DNA from: Verticiella alkaliphila
GTDB taxonomy: Bacteria; Pseudomonadota; Gammaproteobacteria; Burkholderiales; Burkholderiaceae_B
DNA length: 64,000 nucleotides
Assembly: GCF_018904615.1 (NCBI RefSeq)
Contig: NZ_JADCNH010000004.1
Span: 62,001-126,000 of the forward strand
Reading direction: 5' to 3'
Position 1 is the first letter of the stretch; each line of letters begins with the position of its first letter. Of this stretch, positions 27,600 through 37,554 are shown piece after piece. The translations under genes and the position numbers were made by a program. The notes under the pieces were generated by a model. It saw only the letters and a program-made list of their open reading frames with translations, did no database searches and was not told the DNA's origin.

Positions 27600-30500
27600 T
27601 TACGCCGCCGTGCCGTAGCCCCCGCCCGCGGGCGTGCGGATCTCGATAATGTCACCGGCATTGACCGTGACACCCGACTGCGCACCCAGCTCTTCCTGCG
27701 TGCCATCCGTGCGGATGACCCGATTCAGGCCGCACTCACCCGGCTCGCCGCCGTGCAGGCCGAACGGCGCGTGCACGCGGCTGTTCGACAGGATGGACAC
27801 CGTCATCGGCGAGAGGAAGCGCAGGCGGCGCGTGCCACCATCGCCACCACGCCAGCGGCCGGCGCCCCCCGAGCCACGACGGATCTCATAGGACTCCAGA
27901 CGCACCGGGTAGCGCAGCTCGAGCACTTCCGGATCGGTCATGCGCGAGTTGGTCATGTGCGACTGCACCACCGACGTGCCATCGAAGCCTTCGGCCTCCT
28001 GCCACGGCACCCCCAGCGTGGCCACGCCGGCACCGGTACCGCCCGAGATGGTCTCGTAGTACTGGTAGCGGGCATCGCCGAACGTGAGGTTGTTCATCGT
28101 GCTCTGGCTGGAGGACATGACACCCAGCGCGCCGTACAGCGCGTTGACCACGCACATCGAGGTCTCGACGTTGCCGGCCACCACCGACGCGGGCGGCAGC
28201 GGACGCAGCATCGAGCCTTCGGGCACGATGATCTCGATGGGCTTCAGGCACCCGGCGTTCAGCGGGATCTCGTCTTCGACGAGCGTGCGGAACACGTACA
28301 GCACGGCAGCCACCGTGATGGCCTTGGGCGCATTGAAGTTGTTCGTGAGCTGCGGCGAGGTGCCGGTGAAATCCACCACGGCGCTGCGGTTCTGCTTGTC
28401 CACCTGGATGGACACTTCGATCTTCGCGCCATTGTCCAGCGGCAGGCTGAACTTGCCGTCCTGCAGCGCGAGGATCACGCGGCGCACGGCCTCTTCGGCG
28501 TTGTCCTGCACGTGGCCCATGTAGGCCTTGACCACGTCCAGACCGAAGTGATCGCACATGCGCAGCAGTTCCTGCACGCCCTTTTCGTTGGCGGCAATCT
28601 GGGCCTGCATGTCGGCGATGTTCTGCTCGGCATTGCGCGCGGGGTACTTGCCCGATGCCAGGATCGCGCGCACGCCCTCGTCGTTGAGGCGACCCTGCGT
28701 CACCAGCTGGAAGTTGGTGAAGAGCACGCCTTCGTCGTCGATGGTGCGCGAATCCGGCGGCATGGAGCCCGGCGTCTTGCCGCCGATGTCCGCGTGGTGG
28801 CCGCGCGAGCCGACATAGAAGAGGATGTCCTTGCCGGCACGATCGAACACGGGCGTCACGATCGTCACGTCCGGCAGGTGGGTGCCACCGTGGTACGGGT
28901 CGTTCACCACGAACACGTCGCCCGGCTGCATCTTGCCGGCGTTCTCGTTCATCACCGTCTTGATCGTCTCGCCCATGGAGCCCAGGTGGACCGGCATGTG
29001 CGGGGCGTTGGCGATGAGGTTGCCCTCGCCGTCGAAGATCGCGCACGAGAAGTCCAGGCGCTCCTTGATGTTCACGGAGTGCGCGGTGTTCTGCAGGCGA
29101 TAGCCCATCTGCTCGGCGATCGACATGAAGAGGTTGTTGAACACCTCCAGCATGATCGGGTCGGCATCGGTGCCGATGGCACGGCGCTCGGCACGCGGCA
29201 CCACACGCTCGATCACGATGTGATCGAGATCCGTGATAGTGGCACGCCAGCCATCTTCGACCACGGTGGTGCCGTTGGGCTCGGAGATGATGGCCGGGCC
29301 GTCGACGGCGTCGCCGGGCACGAGGTCTTCGCGCACGTAGAGCGGCGTGTCACGCCACTCGCCGCCGCTGACCATGCGCACCTGCTCGCGGGCACCGAAG
29401 GCGCTCGTGCGTTCGCGCGTCGCCGCGTTCTCGCTCGCAACCTGGCCGCCCCCGCTCGCTTCCACGACCAGCGTCTCGACGATCAGGTCACGACCGGGCA
29501 TCAGGAAGGAGAAGCGCTGGCGATACGCGGCCTCGAACGCGGCGCGCATCGTCGCCTGGTCGCCGAATTCGACGTCCAGCGAGGTGTCCGAGCCGCGGTA
29601 CTTCAGGTGCACGCTGCGACGCAGGCTGATGTCGGCATCCGGCACGTGCTGGCGGCGCAGTTCGCCACCGGCTTCGGCGGCAAGCTCGTCCAGGCCCGTG
29701 GCGAGTTCGGCCATCAGCTCATCGTTGAGCACCTTCTCGACCGTGCGTTGACGCATGTCGGTCTGGTCGGCGAGGCCCATGCCATAGGCCGAGAGCACGC
29801 CACCCAGCGGGTGGGCGTAGACCTTGGACATGCCCAGGGCATCGGCCACCAGGCAGGCGTGCTGGCCACCGGCGCCACCGAACGTGGTGAGCACGTAGTT
29901 GGTCACGTCGTGGCCACGTTGCACCGAGATGCGCTTGATGGCTTCGGCCATGTTGCCCACGGCGATCTCGAGGAAGCCTTCGGCCAGCTGCTCCGGCGTC
30001 ATCTCGCGGCCGAGGGCCTCGCGCACCTCGGCGGCCATGGCGGTGAAGCGCTCGCGCACCACGGCCACGTCCAGCGGCTGGTCGGCGTTGGGGCCGAACA
30101 CCGCGGGGAAGAACTCCGGCTGGATCTTGCCCAGGAGGACGTTGCAGTCCGTCACGGCCAGCGGGCCGCCACGGCGATAGCACGCCGGACCGGGGTTGGC
30201 ACCGGCCGAATCCGGGCCCACGCGCAGGCGCGCGCCGTCGAAGTGCAGGATCGAGCCGCCGCCGGCTGCCACCGTATGGATGCTCATCATGGGCGCGCGC
30301 ATGCGCACGCCAGCCACCTGGGTCTCGAATTCGCGCTCGAACTCACCGGCGTAGTGCGACACGTCGGTGGACGTGCCACCCATGTCGAAGCCGATGATGT
30401 GGTCGAACCCGGCGAGTTCGCTGGTGCGCACCATGCCAACGATGCCGCCGGCCGGGCCGGACAGGATGGCGTCCTTGCCGCGGAAGCGGTGTGCGTCGGT

Positions 30501-31226
30501 CAGGCCGCCGCTGGATTGCATGAACATCAAGCGTATGCCGGGCAGCTCGCCGGCGACCTGGTCCACGTAGCGCTTCAGGATGGGCGACAGGTAGGCGTCG
30601 ACCACCGTGGTGTCGCCACGCGCCACGTACTTGATGAGGGGGCTCACTTCATGCGAGACCGACACCTGGTCGAAACCGATGTCGCGCGCGATGGCAGCGG
30701 CAGCGACTTCGTGGCGCGGCTCGCGCCACGCGTGCATGAAGACGATGGCGACAGCCTTCACGCCGCTGTCGAAGCAGGCTTGCAGGCTTTGGCGCAAGGC
30801 GGCTTCGTCCAGGGCCTGGATGACCTGGCCATCGGCGTCCAGACGCTCGTCGGCTTCGAGCACGGTCTCGTACAGCAGATCCGGCAGCACGACGTGGCGA
30901 TCAAAGAGACGCGGACGGTTCTGATAGGCAATGCGCAGGCCATCGGCAAAGCCGCGCGTGGTGACCAGCGCCGTGCGTTCGCCCTTGCGCTCGAGCAGCG
31001 CATTGGTGGCCACGGTGGTGCCCATCTTCACGCACTCGACTTGATCGGCCGGCACCGGCTCGCCCGGGGCGAGGCCCAGGATCTTGCGGATGCCTGCCAC
31101 GGCGGCATCGCGATACTGCTCTGGGTTCTCCGAGAGCATCTTGGCCGTGGTGAACGAGCCGTCGGGCCGTCGGCCCACGATGTCCGTGAACGTACCCCCA
31201 CGATCCACCCAGAATTGCCACTTCAT
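27600..31226 (-). CDS. oplA: 5-oxoprolinase-type enzyme (fused HyuA-HyuB, ATP-dependent)
   Basis: 1208 residues with both halves of the hydantoinase/oxoprolinase family in one chain. The HyuA half (1-~690) starts [21 protein letters not shown] and has [29 protein letters not shown] and [15 protein letters not shown] (ATPase-fold motifs). The HyuB half has [29 protein letters not shown] and [12 protein letters not shown] fused chain of about 1200-1300 residues is the length of true 5-oxoprolinases, which open 5-oxoproline to glutamate, but other family members act on hydantoins or acetophenone. A MarR-like regulator gene is 118 bases upstream on the same strand, so it is probably the first gene of this operon. 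Confidence 0.9.
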   Translation of the reverse strand: MKWQFWVDRGGTFTDIVGRRPDGSFTTAKMLSENPEQYRDAAVAGIRKILGLAPGEPVPADQVECVKMGTTVATNALLERKGERTALVTTRGFADGLRIAYQNRPRLFDRHVVLPDLLYETVLEADERLDADGQVIQALDEAALRQSLQACFDSGVKAVAIVFMHAWREPRHEVAAAAIARDIGFDQVSVSHEVSPLIKYVARGDTTVVDAYLSPILKRYVDQVAGELPGIRLMFMQSSGGLTDAHRFRGKDAILSGPAGGIVGMVRTSELAGFDHIIGFDMGGTSTDVSHYAGEFEREFETQVAGVRMRAPMMSIHTVAAGGGSILHFDGARLRVGPDSAGANPGPACYRRGGPLAVTDCNVLLGKIQPEFFPAVFGPNADQPLDVAVVRERFTAMAAEVREALGREMTPEQLAEGFLEIAVGNMAEAIKRISVQRGHDVTNYVLTTFGGAGGQHACLVADALGMSKVYAHPLGGVLSAYGMGLADQTDMRQRTVEKVLNDELMAELATGLDELAAEAGGELRRQHVPDADISLRRSVHLKYRGSDTSLDVEFGDQATMRAAFEAAYRQRFSFLMPGRDLIVETLVVEASGGGQVASENAATRERTSAFGAREQVRMVSGGEWRDTPLYVREDLVPGDAVDGPAIISEPNGTTVVEDGWRATITDLDHIVIERVVPRAERRAIGTDADPIMLEVFNNLFMSIAEQMGYRLQNTAHSVNIKERLDFSCAIFDGEGNLIANAPHMPVHLGSMGETIKTVMNENAGKMQPGDVFVVNDPYHGGTHLPDVTIVTPVFDRAGKDILFYVGSRGHHADIGGKTPGSMPPDSRTIDDEGVLFTNFQLVTQGRLNDEGVRAILASGKYPARNAEQNIADMQAQIAANEKGVQELLRMCDHFGLDVVKAYMGHVQDNAEEAVRRVILALQDGKFSLPLDNGAKIEVSIQVDKQNRSAVVDFTGTSPQLTNNFNAPKAITVAAVLYVFRTLVEDEIPLNAGCLKPIEIIVPEGSMLRPLPPASVVAGNVETSMCVVNALYGALGVMSSSQSTMNNLTFGDARYQYYETISGGTGAGVATLGVPWQEAEGFDGTSVVQSHMTNSRMTDPEVLELRYPVRLESYEIRRGSGGAGRWRGGDGGTRRLRFLSPMTVSILSNSRVHAPFGLHGGEPGECGLNRVIRTDGTQEELGAQSGVTVNAGDIIEIRTPAGGGYGTAA

Positions 31227-31344
31227 GATGAGATTCCTTGATCAGGAAAACCGCCGCGCGAGCCCGGCAGGCGCGTCACGACGACAAGAGAAAAGGACAG
31301 ACGGCCTTGGGCGGCAGCACGGCGTGCCACCCGACAGGCCCCGA

Positions 31345-31854
31345 TTACAGCGACGTGGCCGCGCGCGCGGCCTGGTCGTACAGGCCGGACAGCGCCCGCA
31401 GGGTATTGGCGAGCTGGCGCGTGACTTCCAGCCCGGTGCCTGCCGCCGCCTGCAGGCCTTCGATGAGGCATTCCTCGCGGATCTGCACGTAGCGCTGGAT
31501 GATGCGCTCGGCTTCGTCCGTGGCGGCGTAGAAGACTTCCTTGCCCTGACGTTCGCCCGTGACCATGCCCAGGCGCTCCAGCTTCTTCAGGGAGTAGTTC
31601 ACGATGTGCGTGTCCTCCACGTTCAGCGTGAAGCAGATGTCTGCGAGCTTCTTCGCGCGGCGACGATGGTAGACGTGGTGCAGCACCATCACGTCGTTGG
31701 ACGTGAGATCCGGCAGACCGGCGGCTGCCATGCACCGCACGATCCACCGATCGAAGGCATGCCCGGCGATCATCAGACCGAACTCCACTTCCGACAGATC
31801 GGGCGCACGGCCCTTGGCCAAATGCTCCGACGAAGCGATCAACGCAGTGCTCAT
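31345..31854 (-). CDS. MarR-like winged-helix transcriptional regulator
   Basis: 169 residues. A winged-helix DNA-binding core lies in the middle: LTSNDVMVLHHVYHRRRAKKLADICFTLN, then TLNVEDTHIVNYSLKKLERLGMVTGERQGKEVFYAAT as recognition helix and wing, flanked by helices for dimerisation. This small-regulator type is commonly next to hydantoinase/oxoprolinase genes. It is divergent from the LysR gene with 131 bases between starts, and a dyad at 31897-31913 is a candidate operator. The start at 31854 is preferred to an in-frame ATG ten codons upstream. Confidence 0.85.
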   Translation of the reverse strand: MSTALIASSEHLAKGRAPDLSEVEFGLMIAGHAFDRWIVRCMAAAGLPDLTSNDVMVLHHVYHRRRAKKLADICFTLNVEDTHIVNYSLKKLERLGMVTGERQGKEVFYAATDEAERIIQRYVQIREECLIEGLQAAAGTGLEVTRQLANTLRALSGLYDQAARAATSL

Positions 31855-31896
31855 GACGACGTCGTAAAAGAATCGATGGCGCAAAGATAATAATTT

Positions 31897-31913
31897 GTTG
31901 ATAATTCGTCAAC
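31897..31913. promoter_or_regulatory. Candidate operator between MarR-like and LysR genes
   Basis: GTTGA-N7-TCAAC inverted repeat in the only AT-rich patch of the 131-base divergent region, next to a run of T. Size and placement suit a MarR dimer, but the binder is inferred. Confidence 0.5.
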
Positions 31914-31985
31914 GTTTTTTAAAAGTGCGGTTTGCCCACGCAGACGCCCCGCCTGATGCCGAGGGCGAGGCGTCTGTGCCCAAGC

Positions 31986-32960
31986 ATGCCGCCCCTCACC
32001 GTGAACCTCCGCTTCCTCGAAACGTTCGTCTGGGTTGCCCGTCTGCGCAGCTTCAAGGCAGCCGCCGGCAAGCTCAACCTGACGCAGGCGGCAATTTCCG
32101 GGCGTATCGCCGCGCTGGAGAACGACCTGAACCAGCAGCTCTTCGAGCGCGGGAGCCGGGATACACGGCTCACGCCCGCGGGGCGCACGTTGATGGTCTA
32201 TGCCCGGCGCATGCTCGATACCGATGCGGCGATGCGGCGTGCGTTGGTCGGTCCCTACGCCCTGCGCGGTACGGTGCGCCTGGGCATCGTCGAGTCGATC
32301 GTGCACACGTGGTTCACCCCGTTCGTGCGGCGCCTGCACCAGCGCCACCCCGAGCTCGAAATCGAGCTCACGGCCGAATCCACGCGTCGCCTGCAGGATT
32401 TGCTCAAGCAAGGTGGCGTGGACGTCGCCCTGCAGACGGACCCGATGGTGGGACAAGGCGTGCGCAATCGGGACCTGGGGACGCTGCGCATGGGCTGGAT
32501 CGCCAGCGGCGACGCCCCGCTGCCTGAGACACTGCCCCTGGCCAAGCTGGCCGAGCTCCCGCTTGTCACCTTTCCGCGCTACTCGCAGCCGCACCTGCAA
32601 CTGCTTGATCTCTTCGACGGCGTGGGCATTCGTGATCTTCGCTTACACTTCGTCTCCTCGATCGCCGCCTGTACGCAATTCGTGGAAGCGGGGTTGGGAG
32701 TAGCTGCCCTGCCCGTCGCGGCAGTGCGCGAAGGGCTTGCCAGCGGACGCTACCGCCAGATCCATGGCGAACGCGCGTTGCCTGACCTGCGGCTGGTCGC
32801 CAGCTGGCGACCGGACCCGACCGCCAATCTTGCCGAAGCCGTCGTCGGGCTGGCGCTGGAGGAAGTGCGTCGGTATGCGGCCGGCACCGAGGATGCAACG
32901 GCACCGCCGCCCGCGGACCCCGTTGCCGAACCGGCACCGGAACCCCCGGAATTACCCTAG
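31986..32960 (+). CDS. LysR-family transcriptional regulator
   Basis: 324 residues. N-terminal winged helix-turn-helix: NLRFLETFVWVARLRSFKAAAGKLNLTQAAISGRIAALE is the standard LysR HTH, followed by a linker helix and an effector domain with VRLGIVESIVHTWF and VEAGLGVAALP. The C-terminus is a Pro/Ala/Glu tail of about 25 residues. ATG 31986 fits the family start. It is divergent from the MarR/oplA unit and upstream of the TRAP operon on the same strand, so it could control either. Confidence 0.93.
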   Translation: MPPLTVNLRFLETFVWVARLRSFKAAAGKLNLTQAAISGRIAALENDLNQQLFERGSRDTRLTPAGRTLMVYARRMLDTDAAMRRALVGPYALRGTVRLGIVESIVHTWFTPFVRRLHQRHPELEIELTAESTRRLQDLLKQGGVDVALQTDPMVGQGVRNRDLGTLRMGWIASGDAPLPETLPLAKLAELPLVTFPRYSQPHLQLLDLFDGVGIRDLRLHFVSSIAACTQFVEAGLGVAALPVAAVREGLASGRYRQIHGERALPDLRLVASWRPDPTANLAEAVVGLALEEVRRYAAGTEDATAPPPADPVAEPAPEPPELP

Positions 32961-33033
32961 TACGCTGCTCTACGGAACCAGCACGAAACGCCGGTTCTCC
33001 CTGAGCGCGAGCTCTGTGATCGGTTTTTCTTAT

Positions 33034-33086
33034 CGGGACGTATCTGAATATCCCGTTTGCTTCGACGATTGCCGACTACGCATAAT
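33034..33086 (+). promoter_or_regulatory. Candidate promoter and dyad before the TRAP operon 1
   Basis: CGGGA-N12-TCCCG inverted repeat (33034-33055) directly followed by TTGCTT (33057-33062), an 18-base spacer and CATAAT (33081-33086). The -10 is good and the -35 weak, as expected for an activated promoter; the LysR gene upstream is the obvious candidate activator. Confidence 0.45.
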
Positions 33087-33130
33087 TTTTGTTACGACGT
33101 CACACCGGCACGTCGACGATGGAGAAATAC

Positions 33131-33799
33131 GTGGAACCCCACATCCGCCAAGACCGCGACGCCATGGGCGAGCTTTTCATCTGGACGGACATCGATCCCG
33201 CCCACGAGGACGATTTCAACCAGTGGTATGACCGCGAACACATGGCCGAGCGCGCCGGCATCGCCGGCTTTCGCTGGGCCCGGCGCTATCGCACGTCGCA
33301 AGGCGAGCGCCGCTACCTCGCGCTGTATCGCACGGAGACGATGCACGTCTTCCAGAGCGCGCCGTACCGCAAGGCCTTCGAGCAACAGACGGCCTGGTCG
33401 AACCTGAACTTCACGCGCATGCGCAACACGAACCGCCGCGTGATGATTGTCTCGCCGCTGGCCGGTGTGGGCACGGGCGGCGCGCTCGCCATGGTCCGTC
33501 TGGGCAGCCTGGACGTCGCCCAGCGTGTGGGCGCCGCCGTCCAAGCCGCCATGCAGATCGATGGCGTGCTCACGATTCGCGTGCTCACCCCCGACCCTGA
33601 ACTGTCCACCCCGCTGCCCTCGGAAAACCCGGAAGGCCGCGTGCTGGAACCCGTGTTGGTGATCGACGCCACGACCGAGCCCGCGGCAGCTGCCGCTGGC
33701 CGACTCGTGGCGAGCGAACTGGACGTCGCCTTGGCGAATGTTCACACCTTCGAACTGCTCTGGGACCTGCGCTCGCAAGACCTGCAGACCCAGCCGTGA
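33131..33799 (+). CDS. Conserved protein of unknown function, probable dimeric alpha/beta-barrel
   Basis: 222 residues, no signal peptide or membrane segment. The first half (GELFIWTDIDPAHEDDFNQW and YDREHMAERAGIAGFRWARRY) looks like a ferredoxin-like dimeric alpha/beta-barrel of the EthD/monooxygenase kind, and the second half may be a repeat of it. I do not recognise a named family. The start is taken as GTG 33131 because GGAG lies 6 bases before it; an ATG at 33119 has no ribosome-binding site. It precedes the TRAP dctPQM genes by 31 bases and is probably in their operon, so it may handle the imported compound. Confidence 0.75.
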   Translation: MEPHIRQDRDAMGELFIWTDIDPAHEDDFNQWYDREHMAERAGIAGFRWARRYRTSQGERRYLALYRTETMHVFQSAPYRKAFEQQTAWSNLNFTRMRNTNRRVMIVSPLAGVGTGGALAMVRLGSLDVAQRVGAAVQAAMQIDGVLTIRVLTPDPELSTPLPSENPEGRVLEPVLVIDATTEPAAAAAGRLVASELDVALANVHTFELLWDLRSQDLQTQP

Positions 33800-33830
33800 T
33801 CCTTTTTCCCCCTGAAGAAGAGGTATTGCC

Positions 33831-34796
33831 ATGAAAGCACTGCTGAGCCTGGCCGCCGCCCTGGCGCTGACCGGCGCCGCCCAGGCCGCCACGACCTGGA
33901 CCATGACGGCCGAGCAACCCGATGCGAACTATCTGACGCAGAACGCGCGCCAGTTCGCCGCCGATGTCAAGGAAGCCACCAAGGGTGAACTGGACATCAA
34001 CGTACAGTCCAATAGCACGCTGTTGAAGCGCCCGGAAGTCAAACGCGGCGTGCAGCAAGGCGTCGTGCAGATCGGCGAAGCGCTCGTGTCCGCGAGCGGC
34101 AACGAAGATCCGATCTTCGAAGTCGACAGCGTCCCGTTCCTCGCGCCGTCGTTCGACGAGTCCGAGAAGCTCTGGAAGGCCACCCGTCCCGTACTCGCAC
34201 AAAAGCTCGACGCCCAAGGCATCGTACTGCTGTACGGCTCGCCCTGGCCCCCGCAAGGCATCTACACCAAGCAGCCGATCAGCAAGCTCTCCGACATGAA
34301 CGGCTCGCGTTTCCGCGCCTACAGCGCCTCCACGAGCCGCCTGGGCACCCTGATGGGCGCCGTGCCCACCACCGTGCAGACGCCGGAAGTGCCGCAAGCC
34401 TTCTCGACGGGCGTGATCGACTCGATGCTGACGTCGCCCGCCACGGGCGTGGACACGCAAGCCTGGGATTACGTGAAGAACTACTACGACGCCCAGGTCT
34501 TCATCCCGCAAAGCTACGTGATCGTCAACAAGCGCGCGTTCAACCGTCTGCCCGACGACCAGAAGCAGGCCGTGCTCGACGCTGCCGCCAAGGCCGAGGC
34601 CCGCGGCTGGCAGATGGCTCGCGAGCGCACCGCGTCGCTGACCGACACCCTCACCAAGAACGGCATCACGGTGCGCCCGCTGCCGGCTGAGATCACGGCC
34701 GATCTGAAGAAGATCGGCGAAACGATGACGGCCGAGTGGCTCAAGCGCAGCGGCGACGAAGGTCAGAAGCTGCTCGACGCCTACCGCGCCAACTAA
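33831..34796 (+). CDS. dctP: TRAP transporter solute-binding protein (DctP family), cluster 1
   Basis: Periplasmic receptor of a tripartite ATP-independent carrier, 321 residues, with a Sec signal peptide (MKALLSLAAALALTGAAQA, cut before ATTW). The carboxylate-anchoring Arg is in SRFRAYSASTSRLG, the hinge region contains VPTTVQTPEVPQAFSTGVID, and the C-terminal helix has YVIVNKRAFNRLPDDQKQAV. GAAGAGG precedes the ATG. Ligands of this family are usually organic acids; the exact one is unknown. Confidence 0.94.
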   Translation: MKALLSLAAALALTGAAQAATTWTMTAEQPDANYLTQNARQFAADVKEATKGELDINVQSNSTLLKRPEVKRGVQQGVVQIGEALVSASGNEDPIFEVDSVPFLAPSFDESEKLWKATRPVLAQKLDAQGIVLLYGSPWPPQGIYTKQPISKLSDMNGSRFRAYSASTSRLGTLMGAVPTTVQTPEVPQAFSTGVIDSMLTSPATGVDTQAWDYVKNYYDAQVFIPQSYVIVNKRAFNRLPDDQKQAVLDAAAKAEARGWQMARERTASLTDTLTKNGITVRPLPAEITADLKKIGETMTAEWLKRSGDEGQKLLDAYRAN

Positions 34797-34816
34797 GTCA
34801 CAAGGTAAGGATAGCG

Positions 34817-35311
34817 ATGGCCACACTCGAACGAATTGCCGTGGCAAGCGGGGCGCTTGCCGCCGCCTGCTTAGCAGGCATCGGAGCCCTCATTGCCGCG
34901 CAGATCGTCGCGCGACTCTTCGGTTACCAAATTCCGTCAGCCGATGATTTTGCCGCGTGGACGCTCGCGGGTTCCATTTTTCTTGCACTGCCGTATGCCA
35001 TGGTCCGCGGCGATCACATCCGCGTCACCCTGCTGCTGCAGTTCCTGCCGGAACGCGCCAAGCGCCCGTACGAAGTGTGCGCCACGCTGATCGCCCTGGG
35101 CCTGTCGGCCTGGTGCGCCTGGCATGCGACGTACTTCGTGTATGAATCGTATGCCTACAACGAGATCGCTCAAGGCATGCTGCGCATCCCGCTGTGGATG
35201 CCGCAGATCACCATGCCGATCGGTCTGATCCTGCTCACACTCATGCTGGTCCGCCACCTGGTGCTGGCCCTGCGCGGCACGCTGCCGGCCATGGAGGGTC
35301 AACATGAGTGA
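34817..35311 (+). CDS. dctQ: TRAP transporter small permease (DctQ family), cluster 1
   Basis: 164 residues, four hydrophobic helices, cytoplasmic ends. It shows the family pattern of IPSADDFAAWTLAGSIFLALPYAM and the RGDHIRVTLLLQFLP loop, and the final helix ITMPIGLILLTLMLVRHLVLAL. It overlaps the large permease gene by eight bases, so the two are translated together. It keeps the transporter stable by packing against DctM. Confidence 0.93.
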   Translation: MATLERIAVASGALAAACLAGIGALIAAQIVARLFGYQIPSADDFAAWTLAGSIFLALPYAMVRGDHIRVTLLLQFLPERAKRPYEVCATLIALGLSAWCAWHATYFVYESYAYNEIAQGMLRIPLWMPQITMPIGLILLTLMLVRHLVLALRGTLPAMEGQHE

Positions 35312-36599
35312 CATCACACAAGCCATCGTCCTGATCGGCGCCCTGCTGCTTCTGCTGGGCGCTGGCGTCTGGGTGGCGTTCGCCCTCATCGGCTGCGGGC
35401 TCATCGGCCTCGTGTTCTTCACCGGCTCGCCGGCCGGCATCATCTTCGCCACCAAGAGCTGGGATGCCTCGGCCAGCTGGGCACTGACGGCCTTGCCCCT
35501 CTTCATCTGGATGGGGGAAATCCTGTATCGCACCCGCCTGGCCGAAGACATGTTCAGCGGGCTTGCGCCTTGGGTCAACCGCCTGCCGGGTCGTCTCACG
35601 CACGTGAACGTGATCGGCTGCGGCATCTTTGCGGCCGTATCGGGCTCCTCGGCGGCCACCACCGCCACGATCGGCAAGATCTCGCTGCCCACGCTCAAGC
35701 AGCGCGGCTATCCGGACGGCCTGGCCATCGGCTCGCTCGCGGGCGCCGGCACGCTGGGCCTGCTCATCCCCCCGTCGATCGTCATGATCGTCTACGGGGT
35801 CGCGGCACAAACGTCGATCATCAAGATGTTCATCGCGGGCGTGATTCCCGGCCTCATGATGCTGGTGCTCTTCTCGGGCTTCATCATCCTCTGGTCGCTG
35901 CACAATCCGGATAAAGTGCCGCCGCCCGAGCCCACCATCCCGCTGCGCGAGCGCATCGCGCGTCTGCGGCTGCTGCTGCCAGTGGTCTTGCTGGTGGCCG
36001 GCGTGATCGGCTCGATCTATGCCGGCATCGCCACCGCCACCGAGGCGGCCACGATCGGCGTGATCGGCGCCCTGGTGATCGCCGCCGTCGGCCGATCGCT
36101 CACCTGGTCGTCGTTCTTCGCCAGCCTGATGGGGGCCACGCGCACATCCTGCATGATCAGCTTCATTCTGATGGGGGCGGCCTATCTCACGAGCGCGATG
36201 AGCTTCACCGGCCTGCCGGCGAACGTCGCTGCGTGGATTTCGGCCATGGGTCTGTCGACCTACGGCCTGATCTTCGTGCTGACAATTTTCTTCATCCTGC
36301 TCGGGGCGTTCCTGGACGGCATCTCGATCGTCGTGCTGACGACGGCCGTGCTGATGCCCGCGGTGCTGGCCGCCGGCATCGACCCGATCTGGTTCGGCAT
36401 CTACCTGATCCTCGTCGTCGAAATGGCCCAGATCACCCCGCCGGTGGGCTTCAACCTCTTCGTGATCCAGGGCATCACCGGCCTGGATCTCTGGAAAGTG
36501 GTGCGCATGGCGTTTCCGTTCTTCCTGCTGCTGGTGCTGGCTGTGGCCATCATCACAGTGTTCCCGAAGATCGTCACTTGGCTGCCTAGCGCCATGTAG
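35304..36599 (+). CDS. dctM: TRAP transporter large permease (DctM family), cluster 1
   Basis: 431 residues, about twelve hydrophobic helices, catalytic membrane subunit of the Na+-driven carrier. Family blocks: LPLFIWMGEIL, GCGIFAAVSGSSAATTATIGKISLP, AGTLGLLIPPSIVMIVYGV, ATATEAATIGVIGAL and the pseudo-repeat VEMAQITPPVGFNLFVIQG. An intrinsic terminator follows 28 bases later, closing this operon before the Mrp-type genes. Confidence 0.95.
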   Translation: MSDITQAIVLIGALLLLLGAGVWVAFALIGCGLIGLVFFTGSPAGIIFATKSWDASASWALTALPLFIWMGEILYRTRLAEDMFSGLAPWVNRLPGRLTHVNVIGCGIFAAVSGSSAATTATIGKISLPTLKQRGYPDGLAIGSLAGAGTLGLLIPPSIVMIVYGVAAQTSIIKMFIAGVIPGLMMLVLFSGFIILWSLHNPDKVPPPEPTIPLRERIARLRLLLPVVLLVAGVIGSIYAGIATATEAATIGVIGALVIAAVGRSLTWSSFFASLMGATRTSCMISFILMGAAYLTSAMSFTGLPANVAAWISAMGLSTYGLIFVLTIFFILLGAFLDGISIVVLTTAVLMPAVLAAGIDPIWFGIYLILVVEMAQITPPVGFNLFVIQGITGLDLWKVVRMAFPFFLLLVLAVAIITVFPKIVTWLPSAM

Positions 36600-36627
36600 C
36601 CTCGCGCTGCCGCCGATCGCGCGCCGA

Positions 36628-36663
36628 ACGTGCCGGTCCCGCCAGGGTCCGGCACGTTTTTTT
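36628..36663 (+). terminator. Intrinsic terminator of TRAP operon 1
   Basis: Perfect 9-bp stem ACGTGCCGG/CCGGCACGT with a 12-base loop, followed by seven T. Confidence 0.9.
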
Positions 36664-36736
36664 CTTCTGGAACCAATGGCGTGTACCGACGCTCCCTCTG
36701 TAGGGTGCCCGCCCAGACACCGTAGCCGGAGGAGCC

Positions 36737-37264
36737 ATGCCATCGACCCCCTTGAGTCGCCACGCCGCCACGACGCTCGAACTTGCCAGCGCGCTCCTGT
36801 TGCGCAGCCTGGCCTTCGGGGTTGCATGGTGGGCAGTGACGGAAGGCGCAATCGGCTCGCTCGTGTTCGGCGTGATCGCCAGCGTGGCGGCGGCACTCGC
36901 GAGCGTTGCCCTGCTGCCACCGCCCTGGCCGCGGGTCCGCCTGACGGCCCTGATCGCGTTCGTGCCCTATTTCCTCGTGCAGTCCGTGGCCGGTGGCCTG
37001 GACGTCGTGCGGCGCGCCTTCTCACCCGCCGTTCCGGCCGATCCGGTCCTGGTGACGCACGCGGTGGGGCACATGGGCAAGGCCGAACGCATCGTCTTCA
37101 CCCTCATCGTCAACCTCATCCCCGGCACACTGTCCACGCGGCTGGAAGACGAACACCTCACGCTGCACGCCATCGATCGTGCGCTACCCGTGGCGGCATC
37201 GCTGGCCACGCTGGACGCCCGCGTGGGCGCCCTCTTTGGTCGTACGTCCCGGGAGGCCACATGA
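36737..37264 (+). CDS. mrpE: Mrp-type cation/proton antiporter subunit E
   Basis: 175 residues. N-terminal hydrophobic pair of helices, then the cytoplasmic MnhE domain: VGHMGKAERIVFTLIVNLIPGTLSTRLEDEHLTLHAID holds the family's conserved core (NLIPGT...). First gene of a seven-gene operon. It overlaps the next gene by four bases (ATGA). The MrpE subunit is needed for assembly of the antiporter, not for ion transfer itself. Confidence 0.9.
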   Translation: MPSTPLSRHAATTLELASALLLRSLAFGVAWWAVTEGAIGSLVFGVIASVAAALASVALLPPPWPRVRLTALIAFVPYFLVQSVAGGLDVVRRAFSPAVPADPVLVTHAVGHMGKAERIVFTLIVNLIPGTLSTRLEDEHLTLHAIDRALPVAASLATLDARVGALFGRTSREAT

Positions 37265-37554
37265 CGACGCTCTATTACGCGATGGCTGGCCTGCTGCTGA
37301 TTCAGCTGCTGGTGGGGCTCGCGCGGGTGTTGCGTGGCCCCACGCCGCCAGACCGCATGGCCTGCGCCCAGCTCTTTGGCACGATGGGTGTGGCGGTGCT
37401 GCTGCTGCTCGCGCAGGCCACGGGCGTTGCCGCCCTGCGCGACACCGCCCTGGTCTTCGCTCTGCTGGGCGCGCTGGCCGCCGTGGCCTTCGTCGCGCGC
37501 GTCTGGCCCAGGCCGGGACAAGCCAGCGCCCCCCCTTCGGAGGACGAAGCATGA
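37261..37554 (+). CDS. mrpF: Mrp-type antiporter subunit F
   Basis: 97 residues with three hydrophobic helices, the usual shape of MrpF. The conserved loop RVLRGPTPPDRMACAQLFGT and the following helix VAALRDTALVFALLGALAAVAF are family hallmarks (the Asp in the second helix region is typical). It overlaps mrpE at its start and mrpG at its end, each by four bases. Confidence 0.92.
   Translation: MTTLYYAMAGLLLIQLLVGLARVLRGPTPPDRMACAQLFGTMGVAVLLLLAQATGVAALRDTALVFALLGALAAVAFVARVWPRPGQASAPPSEDEA

Noticed and set aside
19909-31241. Very long open frames antisense to the RND pump (over 1100 codons) and to the oplA-like gene (over 1100 codons)
   Set aside because: They mirror the codon structure of high-GC genes on the other strand, have His/Arg/Gly-rich compositions and no family motifs.
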